DNA from: Adineta steineri
Lineage: Eukaryota; Rotifera; Eurotatoria; Adinetida; Adinetidae
Reading direction: 5' to 3'
Length of the DNA stretch: 64,000 nt
Assembly: GCA_905250115.1 (NCBI GenBank)
Contig: CAJNOI010000225.1
Location: 1,821 to 65,820, forward strand
Positions 1-10,596 of the stretch are shown piece after piece. Numbering within the stretch: position 1 is the first letter of the stretch; the number at the start of each line of letters is the position of its first letter. The notes under the pieces were generated by a model. The model saw only the letters and a list, made by a program, of their open reading frames with translations. It had not been told where the DNA came from and made no database searches. The position numbers and the translations under genes are program-made.

Positions 1-66
1 CACACCCACCCACATCCATATCCAACCACACCCCCATCCACATTCACACCCACCCACACCCTCACC
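1..66. repeat. Telomere-like C-rich arm at window edge
   Basis: Degenerate CACCCA/CACACC hexamers ending in ACACCCTCACC. This looks like the right arm of one of the dispersed telomere-like palindromes described below. The left arm would lie outside the window. Confidence 0.75.
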
Positions 67-611
67 GTAAGTATACCATTTTCCATTATAGGGTTTATTT
101 TTTTTATAATTTTTTACAGCATACGGCGCTATGAATAATAACAACAATAAGCTCATGATTTAGAACTACATCCTCTTCGCAATATTTAATATTTGCCAAA
201 TCTTTTTTTCCTTTGTCGCTTTTTTTCTCTTAGATTAATATTTATGATAAACCAACATGCAAGTGAAAGAAATGAAGAAAAATCAGAAAAATAATACCTC
301 ATACCTGACTTTAAACATATTTGTCTTTCTTTCTCTTTCTCTTTCTCTCTTATGCCTAAGAGCGACTTTTTTCCAACTATATTGATAAGTTTATCCGAGC
401 GTGAGGCTTGATATGTTGTTTTGTTGCTTTATTAAAGGGAGCGTGTAACTGATTTTCTACGTTCACCTATTACTGTAATCTTCTCATACCAATCTTAAAG
501 GTATATTATATTTTTGCTTTACGTATTTCACTCTCAATATACTCGTTTTTTCATGCAGTGTTGTTAACCTTGTGGAAGATTTTTTAAGGCATAGTTTTAC
601 TCTACTAACAA
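67..611. other. Intergenic, AT-rich, no gene seen
   Basis: About 540 bp with a short CTTTCT-type pyrimidine tract near 330-350. I found no convincing coding exon, RNA gene or repeat. Confidence 0.5.
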
Positions 612-1238
612 GGGAACCTCACTAAGTGATACCCTCCGTTTGACCTCATATTCTGCCCATATGTAGGGCTCATATAGTAGATAAAAATCCCAAAAGGGTT
701 CGTGCCATTGCCCTCTTGCTGTTGAGATATTGTGTTTCTAAGGTATTAAGATAACCTAATGCCGTGGTCCCCCTCAGGGAAGTGCGAAAAACTAATGTTG
801 GAGTTTTGACTTGAAACTTTGTTTAGAATGAGGTCTTATTGAGAGTAGTATACTATGAAAGTTTTAGACTTACTGCTTGTTTCTATCCAGAGATACGGCG
901 ATGAAAATCTAATGTCACTTGCTATCGCTTACAAGAGCTAGCATATGACATTCCTTTTTAGATTTATGAGTATTCGGGAAAACTGAAACTCTCACAGTAA
1001 ACTACTCTCAGTAAGACCTCATTCTAAACAAAGTTTCAAGTCAAAACTCCAACATTAGTTTTTCGCACTTCCCTGAGGGGGACCACGGCATTAGGTTATC
1101 TTAATACCTTAGAAACACAATATCTCAACAGCAAGAGGGCAATGGCACGAACCCTTTTGGGATTTTTATCTACTATATGAGCCCTACATATGGGCAGAAT
1201 ATGAGGTCAAACGGAGGGTATCACTTAGTGAGGTTCCC
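612..1238. mobile_element. Foldback element with ~240-bp inverted termini
   Basis: The sequence from about 612 to 855 (starting GGGAACCTCACTAAGTGA) is repeated almost perfectly in reverse complement from about 1000 to 1238 (ending TCACTTAGTGAGGTTCCC). The arms enclose about 145 bp of unrelated sequence. There is no transposase ORF, so it is non-autonomous. The flanks (left TACTAACAA, right TCGAGAGAT) show no target-site duplication that I can recognise, so the superfamily is not assigned. The near identity of the arms suggests recent activity or arm homogenisation. Confidence 0.8.
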
Positions 1239-1604
1239 TCGAGAGATCTGTGCTAACTCTCATTTCGATGTGTATAAGCTTTTGTAATCATGCTTTTATC
1301 TTTCAACAGTTTTACTGCTGCTATTTTTTATTATGATTGAAATTGGTTATCGACTGAATTATATGATGAAATGAGTGGTCAAATATTGACTGAACTCTGT
1401 ATGGTTGAATTGTAACGAAATCATTGAAAAGCGTTTACATCCATATCTTTGTATAATTCGAAGAAATAAAGGAAAGTATAGCTTTATCAGAGCTAGAGTC
1501 TCTTCTATCAAAAAACGTCACCCTTACTCGAATAATACACAAATATAAAGTAATTTCTGACAACAACTCGTTCTTTTTTAGAAGAAATATTTTATCGAAA
1601 TATC

Positions 1605-2985
1605 ATGCGAAAAACAATTATGTACAGTGAACGTGGTATTGACAAAAATGTACGAGAGAAAAGGTGGCTCCGTGATTGGATTACTGTCACTTGTGCCATT
1701 TTTATGGTTTTAACAATATTTGCACTAACGCTCTATCTGTTGTCAAAATTTGATATTTTTGTGGTAAACAAGTTAAAGATCATCGACATCGTACCACCGG
1801 CAGTAACAACAACTGCGACCACTACTCAGCAGTCAGGTAAGTTTTAGACTAACTTTTATATTCCTAACCATCTGTAAAAAGTTAAAAACATCTCCATTGA
1901 ACGGCGGCAATGATTTTCGTACATGGCTAGACTAATCTCGGGATTCGACGTCAAAAACATTTGTCTCAGAGTGAATTAATATATTTAATTATCTTCATCA
2001 TTTAGAGTGGTCTAATACCGGTAGTATGAATTATGCACGGGCTGGACACACATCATCTGTGTTACTAAATGGAAAGGTGTTGGTGTGCGGCGGAGATAAC
2101 GAAGTTTCTACTTTAAAAAGTGCTGAGTTGTATGATCCATCAACAGGCACTTGGACAACTACTAGTAACATGAATAATGCACGATATGATCATACAGCAT
2201 CTGTATTAACAAATGGACAAGTATTAGTCACTGGTGGTTATAATAATCGTGCTCTGGACAGTGCAGAGTTATATGATCCATTGACAGAGATTTGGACAGA
2301 TACTGGTAAAATGAATAATGCGCGGGCTTCGCATACATCAGCTGTATTAAAAAATGGAAGAGTATTAGTTACTGGTGGTTCTAATGATAATGTTCTGGAC
2401 AGTGCTGAATTATATGATCCATTAACACGGATTTGGACAACTACCAGGAACATGAATATTGCACGAGAAGAGCATACAGCATCTGTATTAATAAATGGAA
2501 AAGTGTTAATTGCTGGCGGAACCAATAATTATCATATAAGCAGTGCTGAATTTTACGATCCAATTACAGAAACTTGGACAATTACTGGTACAATGAACGA
2601 TGAACGACATGCACACACTGCATCTGTTTTAACAGATGGAAAAGTGTTAGTTAGTAGTGGTGGTCCAAATAGTGCTGAATTATATGATCCATCAACAGAG
2701 CATTGGGTTTTTACTGGTAATATGAGTGATGCACGATATATTCACACAGCATCTTTATTAACAAATGGAAAAGTGTTAGTTACTGGTGGATATATTGCTG
2801 GAGTTTATTTAAATAGTGTTGAATTGTATGATCCATCAACAAGAAAATGGTCAACTATTAATAGTATGAGTAGTAAACGATGGGCGCATGCAGCATCCGT
2901 ACTAATGAATGGAAAAGTATTGGTTACTGGCGGTGTTAACAATAGTTCGCACTTGAACAGTGCAGAGTTATATGAACCGTATTAA
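1605..2985 (+). CDS. Membrane-anchored kelch-repeat beta-propeller protein
   Basis: Two exons: 1605-1836 and 2006-2985, with a GTAAGT donor and a TTTAG acceptor. The join is in frame and gives 403 aa. Residues 1-24 are basic and probably cytosolic. Residues 25-48 form one hydrophobic membrane segment, followed by a short Thr-rich linker. The rest is about seven kelch repeats of roughly 48 aa with the pattern MNxARxxHTASVLxNGKVLVTGG...SAELYDPxTxxW, enough for one closed propeller. The likely topology is type II, with the propeller outside the cell or in the lumen. Kelch propellers bind proteins or glycans, but no partner or catalytic residues can be read from this sequence. Kelch proteins with this repeat form a large family in bdelloids (established knowledge, from memory). 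The fold is secure; the specific role is unknown. Confidence 0.85.
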
Positions 2986-3260
2986 CCAGCTGAAACTTGA
3001 GACAGTTACTAATCAATCATACGACTGACGTCACTTTCAAATATATTCCTTAAAACATAAGCGTAACAAAACGTTTCTTGTAAAAAAAACCATCTTGAGG
3101 GTGAGGATCAGGGTAGAATATTTACACACAAATGTGCCAAGAACATAGATGGACATCCTTTCGAATCACTCCCCTCGCTTTATCACATTTATCCTTCTTG
3201 TGTGCTATACCTTTCGCTTGTTCTGTTTCTTTTTCTCTTGCTTTCTGTATTAGATATAGT

Positions 3261-3342
3261 CGGGGTGTGGGTGTGGGTGTGTTGGTGTGGGTGTGGCTGT
3301 AGGTATATGATATCTATGGTATCTACACCCACACCCTCACCC
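3261..3342. repeat. Telomere-like hexamer palindrome
   Basis: The left arm is GGGTGTGGGTGTGGGTGTG-type, the loop contains GATATCTATGGTATC, and the right arm is CACCCACACCCTCACC. The arms can pair over about 20 bp. Confidence 0.8.
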
Positions 3343-3476
3343 GATACACTTTATCAATATATTCTCATAAAAATGTATAAGTTTTCATTAATTATCATAA
3401 TAATATTCAAAAATCAAATGTTAATTTACGACAAGACCAGGTTTGGATGATACTAAGGGAATAGATACTCAAACAC

Positions 3477-3510
3477 CACCTACCCACACTCACACTCACA
3501 ATCGCATCCC
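3477..3510. repeat. Telomere-like C-rich single arm
   Basis: CACCTACCCACACTCACACTC-type degenerate hexamers with no clear partner arm close by. Confidence 0.55.
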
Positions 3511-3632
3511 TTTCATTACTGCTGAGATTTAAACATAAACTTTCTTCACATGCGACTAGTCCATAACTATTTATTTTAATTTTAAATGACAATTGAAATG
3601 TAGCAATCAACATGAAAAAACGAAATGCTATG

Positions 3633-6600
3633 TTATACGATTGTTATGCGGAATGTTCGAATTTGCATTGGATTTAAAATAATGTTTGTATCAACCAATG
3701 AATGTTGTTCTATAAAAGAAAAAAAGATATTATATTCCAAAAAAAAATTTGTTTTTCATTTGAATTACTTACTCGTAGAATCATTCGTTTGTAGTAATAG
3801 TTCATCATTATCAGTTAACCAATGAAGTCTATTCATTTGAGATAATTCTAAATTAGCATCTAATGTTAATTCTAATATTTTCTCAATTATTCCAATTGAT
3901 TTAAATATTGATTGTAAATTAATTTTAGTTGGATATGAATATTTTTCATCTTCATTTAATTCAAAATAATGTTCAAGACGAATAAGATATTGTTTTTCAT
4001 TTAGTCGATCTAATGTTAATAAATGAATATTCGAAGGTAATATATCGCTTAATGCAGACCATGTTTGACGATATAAATTTGAATAATTCATATAAGATGA
4101 ATTAATTAATGCATATGTTACAAGTGGAGACATGAATAATTCTTGTGAATGAATACGATGATAAAGGGCACTTGTTTGAGGTAAATCAATATTAAGAAAA
4201 TGTTTTCCACGAACAACCAGACCTTGACCAAATGCAGATTCATTCAATGCTTCACCAACACCCAAATTATCATCATAAAGTAAACGTCGATGTATCATTA
4301 ATTCAATTGAACCATCAATAAGACTTGCACCACCTTCCGAACGATCTATAAACAAAAAATTAAATTTAAAATTCTATATGATCAATATTCTATATTTTAT
4401 TCTACCAGTAAGAATAGTAAATTGTCGATTTGTTTCATTAATCCAAATACGAGAATTGACTGGATAATAATTTCCACTAACTGGTTCCGTAATTGTATAA
4501 TTATATGTTGGCCGATAATTTCTTATTCGTTGAAGAACTTCTCGTCCATTTGCATCTGTATAATATTTTGATTGACTTTTAATATCTGTATCATATCGAA
4601 GAATAATTTCTTTTCCAAGATTATCTTCAATTGGAATCGGACCTACTGTCCATTCAATTTCAATATCTTCTCCTTCATCATAAAGATTAATTTCTTGACT
4701 AATCCATTCATTAAAAATAATAATTGCTGTTTGAACAAGTTCACTTTTAATACATTTTCTAAATAAGAATAATAAATAATGTGAAACAATACTAATTGAA
4801 ATAAAAATACAATGAACGTTTTGTAGATATTGGTTTTGCATCTTGTGTTAATGGTCGAAAGATATAGGCACCTGATGCTTGAAAATCAAATTGAGAATTA
4901 TTACCAGAATAACCTTATAAGATAGAAGAATGGTATATCACTTAATTAGAGTAAAATAACATACTTTGATACCAATAGAAGCCTTGATTAAGAAATGTAA
5001 TATTAATATTCTTTTGAAGATTTATAATACGTTTTAGATTTCCTTGTTCATCAATTTCAATTCGAAAATTCTGTAAAGAAATCATATAAAATATTTCATT
5101 TATTATTATTTTCTCTTACTTGATTTTGTAAAATACATATTTCATTTTTAGTTATTTCGAATTTTTCTTCTTCTTCTTCATTCGCTACAAAACAAAATCT
5201 CAAATTGAAAAGAAATACAATTAAAATCTAATTACCTTCAAAGTAATATGTATTAAAACCCAATGCTGGTAAATTATATTTGAAAATCAGTTGATTCGTT
5301 GCATTACTCATTCGACCAGGTATTGTTTTCGTTGAATTTGAAACTGGAACTAACTCAGAACGAATTTGCCCACTTGAATCACGAACTGTATAAGATCTTG
5401 TAACAGGCACACGTAAATAACCAACAACTGGATGAATTATTGGATTCCAAAGTATTACTGTGAACTATTCAATCAAAACTAAATGACTATCGAATAAATA
5501 TTTCTTTCTTGTTTTACTTGTTTTGCATTTTCAATTGGTAAACATTCACTTATATTAGTTAATTGACAAAGAAATTGTTGAATTTCTGTTGTTGTTGATT
5601 GATTATCTTTTATCAATAGTTTTGAATAAGCTGTATTAATTACATTCTAAAATAATGTCAGATAAGAATCAATTTGTAAGTAAAATATACAGACAAGTGC
5701 TGCATCAATTCCAATGGATAATCGTTGTGCATAATCATTTGCAACATGTTGTTTTTCTGTTCCACTAACTGCATCATGATGTTGAGCAATCGCCATTGCT
5801 TCACCTTTATGTATAATATTAAAACAATAAATGAATTAGAAGAAATTGATGTTTTACTTAAACTGAAGATTTGATTTCGTAATTGACTATTAGAAAATGT
5901 ATTTAATTGTCGTATGACTTGTAAAATATTATTTGAATAACGTTCAAAACGTTTTAAAGCTGGTCGTGATGTAAAATATCCTGTCCAAAATCCATGTGGA
6001 TGATGTGCATGTGGAAAAAAATCATCCGTTTTTGTTATCCAGCTACGATTAACTTTATTTAATGCATATAAATAACACGATGGAGTCGAATAGAAAACAT
6101 TTACATTACTACCATTTATTTGCTTTAGTGAAATTTAATAAATTTTTATTTCATTAAAATCGAAATGAAATATTTCTACCTGATCATTGACATATTTAAT
6201 TAATTTATCTAAATTTTTATAATTTGCCAATGCATTTTGATATTGAAAATCACCACCAAATGTCATTATAATATGATTAGTTGCATATTCCATTGACTCA
6301 TTTTGAGCTGTTTGAATAAATGTTTGAACACGTTCTGGTACATTATAATCAGGTAAGTTTATATTATCCTATAATAAATAGACAGAATGATATATAGAAC
6401 ATATGAAATCTATTCTATAACTATGATAGGATCATCTGGTGCGATAAAATCAAACGAGAATGTTGCTGGAGTTGAATATCTTCGAGGTAAAATACCAGTA
6501 AATAACCAACTTTGACGATCTAAATTAGCACTTGCTTTCCAAATCATTTCCATTGATTTTGTTGTATTACGCTTTTGTAGATCTTGATAATCAGCACGAC

Positions 6601-7343
6601 CAAAGAATAAACCATCAAAACCCATCTAAAGATAATTTATATACACTTTTTTATATAAAAAAGATTGATTGACCTGTGCAAGAAGAGAAGCTTGTTCACG
6701 TGAATGGCCAAACGGATCGATTTGCCAACCAATTTTTGGTCGACCACATTCACCAAATTGATCATTTAGAAATTCAAGACCTAAACTATGTTGATCAATA
6801 ATTGAATTATAATGTGTTGTTCCTTCATCATTCATACACCAACCACCAGAAATAAATTCAAGACGACCTGAATTGACAAAATCTTTAACTTTATTACGAA
6901 TTTCATCTGTTTGTTGAAGCCACCAACGATAAAAGAAAGCTATTTCAACATAGATAAATCGTCGATCAGGATTTTCATCTAATGCAAGAACAACTGAATC
7001 AAGAATATATTGAACACCAGCATGTTGAAGATCACTTCGAGCTTAAAAAGATTTTATTCAAAACAAGGTATTCAAAAGGGAAAAAATTCTACATACATCC
7101 ATAATAATATTCATCTAATGTTTTAACAAATCCAACATCATCATGTGAATGTGGAACAAGATGAACATTGAGTTTTGTTGCATCACCCAAAGTGCATGCC
7201 TAATAAGATTTATTCGAAATAATCACAATAGAATATTCAAATCCACTTACATCATAACCACATTTATTCAATGATTTTACTGAATTTGTTAAAGTGATTA
7301 TATTAGAAATTAAGAGAAATAGACAACAAATAAAAAACTTCAT
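3633..7343 (-). CDS. Lysosomal alpha-mannosidase, glycosyl hydrolase family 38
   Basis: Multi-exon gene on the minus strand with many introns of about 55-70 bp. The start at 7343 gives a signal peptide ([21 protein letters not shown]). Family landmarks in order are a zinc-site motif PHSHDDVGF near the N-terminus; the nucleophile segment [18 protein letters not shown] (about 6660-6730) followed by [33 protein letters not shown] (about 5710-5800); and the C-terminal beta domain with [20 protein letters not shown]. The last exon is tiny: 3633-3709, joined across a 63-bp intron (3710-3772, GTAAGT/TAG) and ending in [13 protein letters not shown], which matches the family's NxPMEIRTF tail. The enzyme removes mannose from N-glycans in lysosomes. 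No frameshift was noticed. The usual HDDVGW is HDDVGF here. The family call is firm; exact boundaries of the inner exons were not all worked out. Confidence 0.92.
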
Positions 7344-7513
7344 ATATTTTATATCGTAACTTTATTATTTACACACAAAAAATATCTCATTTACATGTGA
7401 CTATCTTCTTTAGTTTTATAATCATAGATAAGGAAAGTTAAAATAAAGAAGATATTCTAATAGAAGAGCGGGAGGGTGCGCATACGATTGTTTCTTCTTC
7501 AACAACACCTACC
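7344..7513. other. Short intergenic stretch
   Basis: Promoter side of the mannosidase gene and 3' side of the SKP1-like gene. No motif was recognised. Confidence 0.4.
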
Positions 7514-8326
7514 TCAAGTAATATTAAACATCTCTTGCACCTCTAAGTTGGATTTGCCATGTGCCATATTTGCAATTGTTTTACAACTGAGAGCGAGTAA
7601 AGTTTTGATGCCTAGAAAATTAGCTGCCTAAAAATATCAAAACGATATTCTTTCCATATTGAATAACGAAATAAACTTGCCATCATGATATCGAAAAGTG
7701 TGCCCTCATGAACTGTAAACTGTTGCATGAATATAAGATCCCATTCACTAATATCATCAGAGCTGAAAAATAAAAAAGAACATCGAGATTTATCATTAAA
7801 TTGGGTTAGATTGCTTTGCTAATGTTTCATTGTCTGCTCTTAGCTCATTTCACTTTCACATTGGACTGTTTTACTACTATAGAACGATCGAAAAATCTTC
7901 CTATATTGTAATTACGTTACTTATAATGATTTATCTCTAATTTCACGCAAACAGGTGTCAGTGAAAGGTTAGGAAGAGATAAGTTTACTGTAGAATTAAA
8001 CTCATCGTTTTGGTTCATAAATATCCTGGTTGGGGTCATCGTCGTCATCCGAAACTTTTTCTTCACGATCATTTTTATGCTAATCACGAAAATCAATGAT
8101 CAGAAAGACAATAAATAGATTAAGTGATAAAAAACGACATGTATAACAAACAACTTATTGGTTTTTGGAGAGAACCTTTGACATTCGGTAATGGAATGGG
8201 TCCATCAGAACATTCTATGATTGAATTCAAACACTCATCATCGAAAAACATTTTGAGCATTGTAGATTGTTTTGCTATATCACTATCAATGTCGAATTCT
8301 TGGCCATCGTTAGAGACTATCTTCAT
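7514..8326 (-). pseudogene. SKP1-like gene, divergent or decaying
   Basis: The minus-strand exon from ATG at 8326 reads MKIVSNDGQEFDIDSDIAKQ...DGPIPLPNVKG, which matches the SKP1 N-terminal BTB/POZ fold (SDGEIFEVD, IAKQS, PVPLPNV). A second piece near 7990-8080 gives HKNDREEKVSDDDDDPNQD, matching the acidic loop after the CTHHK motif. A third near 7630-7760 gives DDISEWDLIFMQQF and EGTLFDIMMAS. A last piece, NFLGIKTLLALSCKTIANM...MFNIT, then meets TGA at 7514-7516, where SKP1 would continue through an acidic tail. The region for KKVIQWCTHH is not readable in frame. An EEE-containing stretch lies in another frame after the stop. SKP1 bridges cullin-1 to F-box proteins. Homology is clear, but function is doubtful. 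Confidence 0.65.
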
Positions 8327-9039
8327 TTTATGATACTTCGTGTAAGCAATGTAAAAGAAAAAGGTTTTCTGTTTAACGACATGACATGTATTTTTAAGTG
8401 AAAGAAAGATGGAAAAAACCAACACATCTCTCGGACAGACAAACAACGAAACATGACGCATTAAAATTTTAACAAAAATAAAACCGTAAAAATGTGTGTT
8501 TTTTACGATTTTATTTTCGTCCATAGTTTTTTTATGCATTCGTTTTTCAAATTGTGTGAATTGTTAGCGAAATCAGTCCTATTATCATCTAGCAATATTA
8601 ACCTAACAGCTACATTTTATTCTATGAATACCGATATGATACAAGCTAAATGTGAGGGTGTGGGTGGGAGTCTGATAAAAGAATACTCAGACCAACACCC
8701 ACCCTCAAGATTATGTATATCAAGACGTTAATCAAGATTAATTAAATTTATTGAAACACTTCTTATTAAAATATGTTTTTTTTCAATAATAAATAAATTT
8801 TTGTGCAAAAGATAAATATGAGAACATGAAGTATAGATATTACTCTTATGTTCACCCACACCCTATCACAAGAGAAAACTTAATATCTTGAATACAATTA
8901 TAAATAATCGGAATTTAAAACTGAGGATAAGTGGTAGTTGATAGAAGGTATGTTATTTTTGCCAAGTTATCTCATTATTCATATAAGTTATTAGTCATTT
9001 GATGATCGATTCGTATATTTAATCACATGTTAATAGTAT
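8327..9039. other. Intergenic, one telomere-like palindrome
   Basis: AT-rich. Contains the palindrome at 8653-8706 and a lone C-rich arm at about 8852-8868. No gene seen. Confidence 0.5.
8653..8706. repeat. Telomere-like hexamer palindrome
   Basis: GAGGGTGTGGGTGGGAGTCTG pairs with CAGACCAACACCCACCCTC around a short loop containing AGAATACT. It is compact and one of the cleanest stems in the window. Confidence 0.85.
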
Positions 9040-9222
9040 CACTTATTATTCGAATGAAAGATTTTTTATTACAGTTGCTATTTGATAATGTTTATAGATA
9101 TGTTTTAATTATTTTCCTGTTTAAAATGAAAAATTTCATTATTATTTCTTTTTCTTCTCATTGTGTTTGAAGAGTCTTGTTTGTCCATGCAGAATATCAT
9201 AAATAATAAAACAAGACAATAT
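9040..9222. repeat. 185-bp direct repeat, copy 1
   Basis: Begins ATCACTTATTATTCGAATGA and ends GACAATATAT. About 85% identical to 9731-9917 in the same orientation. The mariner-type MITE lies exactly between the two copies. No coding sense. Confidence 0.75.
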
Positions 9223-9224
9223 AT

Positions 9225-9728
9225 TAGGTTGTTTGGTAAGTTTGTGCAACTACCTTTAGAGTATATTCATAAGATTTTTCATCTATACCATTGTGTGGAG
9301 TGCAACGTTTGACTAAGATTCACTCTTATCTATACTGATTGTGTTAATTTCGTTGTCGAAAAAAAACACAAATTTTAGATGTGTTTCAGAGACAACAAAA
9401 TCGAATATTTGGAAAGTTTTTTTATCTAAAATCACTGAGTATATAGCAGATACTCGCAAGGAGTTTCTCTATCGTAATCCTAACACATTATACACAAATG
9501 ATTTTGATACCAATTGCTCGTCCTCAAAAAAATACACCTAGAATACTCAATTCAGTCGTCTCTGAAACACATGAAAATTTCGTGTTTTTTTTCGACAATG
9601 AAATTAACACAATCAGTATAGAGGAGAGCGAATCTTACTAAAATTTTGCACTCTACACAATGGTATATAGATGAAAAATCTTATAAATGTACTCTGAGGG
9701 TTGTTGCACGAACTTTTCGAACAACCTA
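9225..9728. mobile_element. Mariner-type MITE (TA target, long inverted repeats)
   Basis: The termini read TA-GGTTGTTTGGTAAGTTTGTG and, in reverse complement, TA-GGTTGTTCGAAAAGTTCGTG. This resembles mariner-family ends with a TA target duplication. The inverted repeats run about 170 bp inwards, to the segment reading GTTTCAGAGAC, and enclose about 150 bp. There is no transposase, so it is non-autonomous. Mariner relatives are known in bdelloids, so an autonomous helper could exist elsewhere. Confidence 0.8.
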
Positions 9729-9730
9729 AT

Positions 9731-9917
9731 ATCACTTATTATTATAATGAACGATTTTTATTACAACTGTCATTTTTTAATGTTCATAGATATGCTTTAA
9801 TTATTTTCCTGTTTAAAATGAAAAATCTCATTATTGTTTCTTTTTTTTCAATATGTTTGAAGAGTCTTGCTCGTCCATGTAGAATATCATAAGTAACAAA
9901 ACATGACAATATATCAT
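9731..9917. repeat. 185-bp direct repeat, copy 2
   Basis: Second copy of the repeat described at 9040-9222. It diverges from copy 1 just after GACAATATAT. Confidence 0.75.
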
Positions 9918-10492
9918 CTAGATTTATTACAAGGAAGAAACCACGTACTGCGTACACTCTGCTGTAATATGCAGTACTCTTTGGACCCCAGGAGTATATG
10001 GAAGTTGAAGTCTGATTATTATAAAATAAATTAATAAATATTAAAATGATACAAAGGATAGGGCTCATCATTGGTATTTTTTAATAAACGGAGAAGATAA
10101 TAGATCAATATCGATTGATGATATTGTATAAAGTAAAAAGGTATTCGTATGTGTTAATAAATAAGAATATAAAACTCGGTTGAATGCTTTTGTGAGTAAT
10201 CTCAAGAGTTTTAGAAGAAAAATGAGAAACAGTAGAAAAAAAAAAGAAAACATAATTACTTCTATTCCTTTACTTGTTTGGGTAAGTTGTTAAGAAAACT
10301 AAATGCACTGCAACCAGAATTTATTTATTATCAAATGTTTGTAAATATTTATTCGGATATATCTCTTCTCGTTATTTTATAGTTTTTAAGGTATCTATAT
10401 TTCAATGTGTACCAAAATTTGTACTATTTTATAATAAAAAATGACTTGACACAATTTACTAGCAGAGATTTGATTAAGTTTATCGATAAATC
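9918..10492. other. Intergenic, no gene seen
   Basis: AT-rich spacer upstream of the Hint-domain gene. The short minus-strand ORFs here are low complexity and hydrophobic by composition only. Confidence 0.45.
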
Positions 10493-10553
10493 TTGAGGGT
10501 GTGAGCGTGAGTTTTGTTCATATCTCACATCCGTACCCTCACACCCATACCCT
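10493..10553. repeat. Telomere-like hexamer palindrome
   Basis: TTGAGGGTGTGAGCGTGAG faces CTCACATCCGTACCCTCACA across a short AT loop. It lies about 45 bp upstream of the Hint-gene start codon. Confidence 0.8.
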
Positions 10554-10596
10554 ATTTCTAATTTGTAAATTTTTTTAGAATATTTCTCAATCTAAA

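Larger units (their letters stand above)
2986..3632. other. Intergenic with telomere-like palindromes
   Basis: Between the kelch stop codon and the 3' end of the mannosidase gene. It holds the G-rich/C-rich palindrome at 3261-3342 and a single C-rich arm at about 3477-3510. Short ORFs here are low complexity and not believable as genes. Confidence 0.5.

Noticed and set aside
1..66. A true chromosome end at the window start
   Set aside because: The hexamers are degenerate and only about 66 bp long, and the same kind of tract occurs internally about 30 times. It is more likely an interstitial cassette.
8120..8539. 139-aa ORF starting at 8539
   Set aside because: The first two-thirds has no similarity to anything and is upstream sequence. 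The SKP1 homology begins at the internal ATG at 8326.
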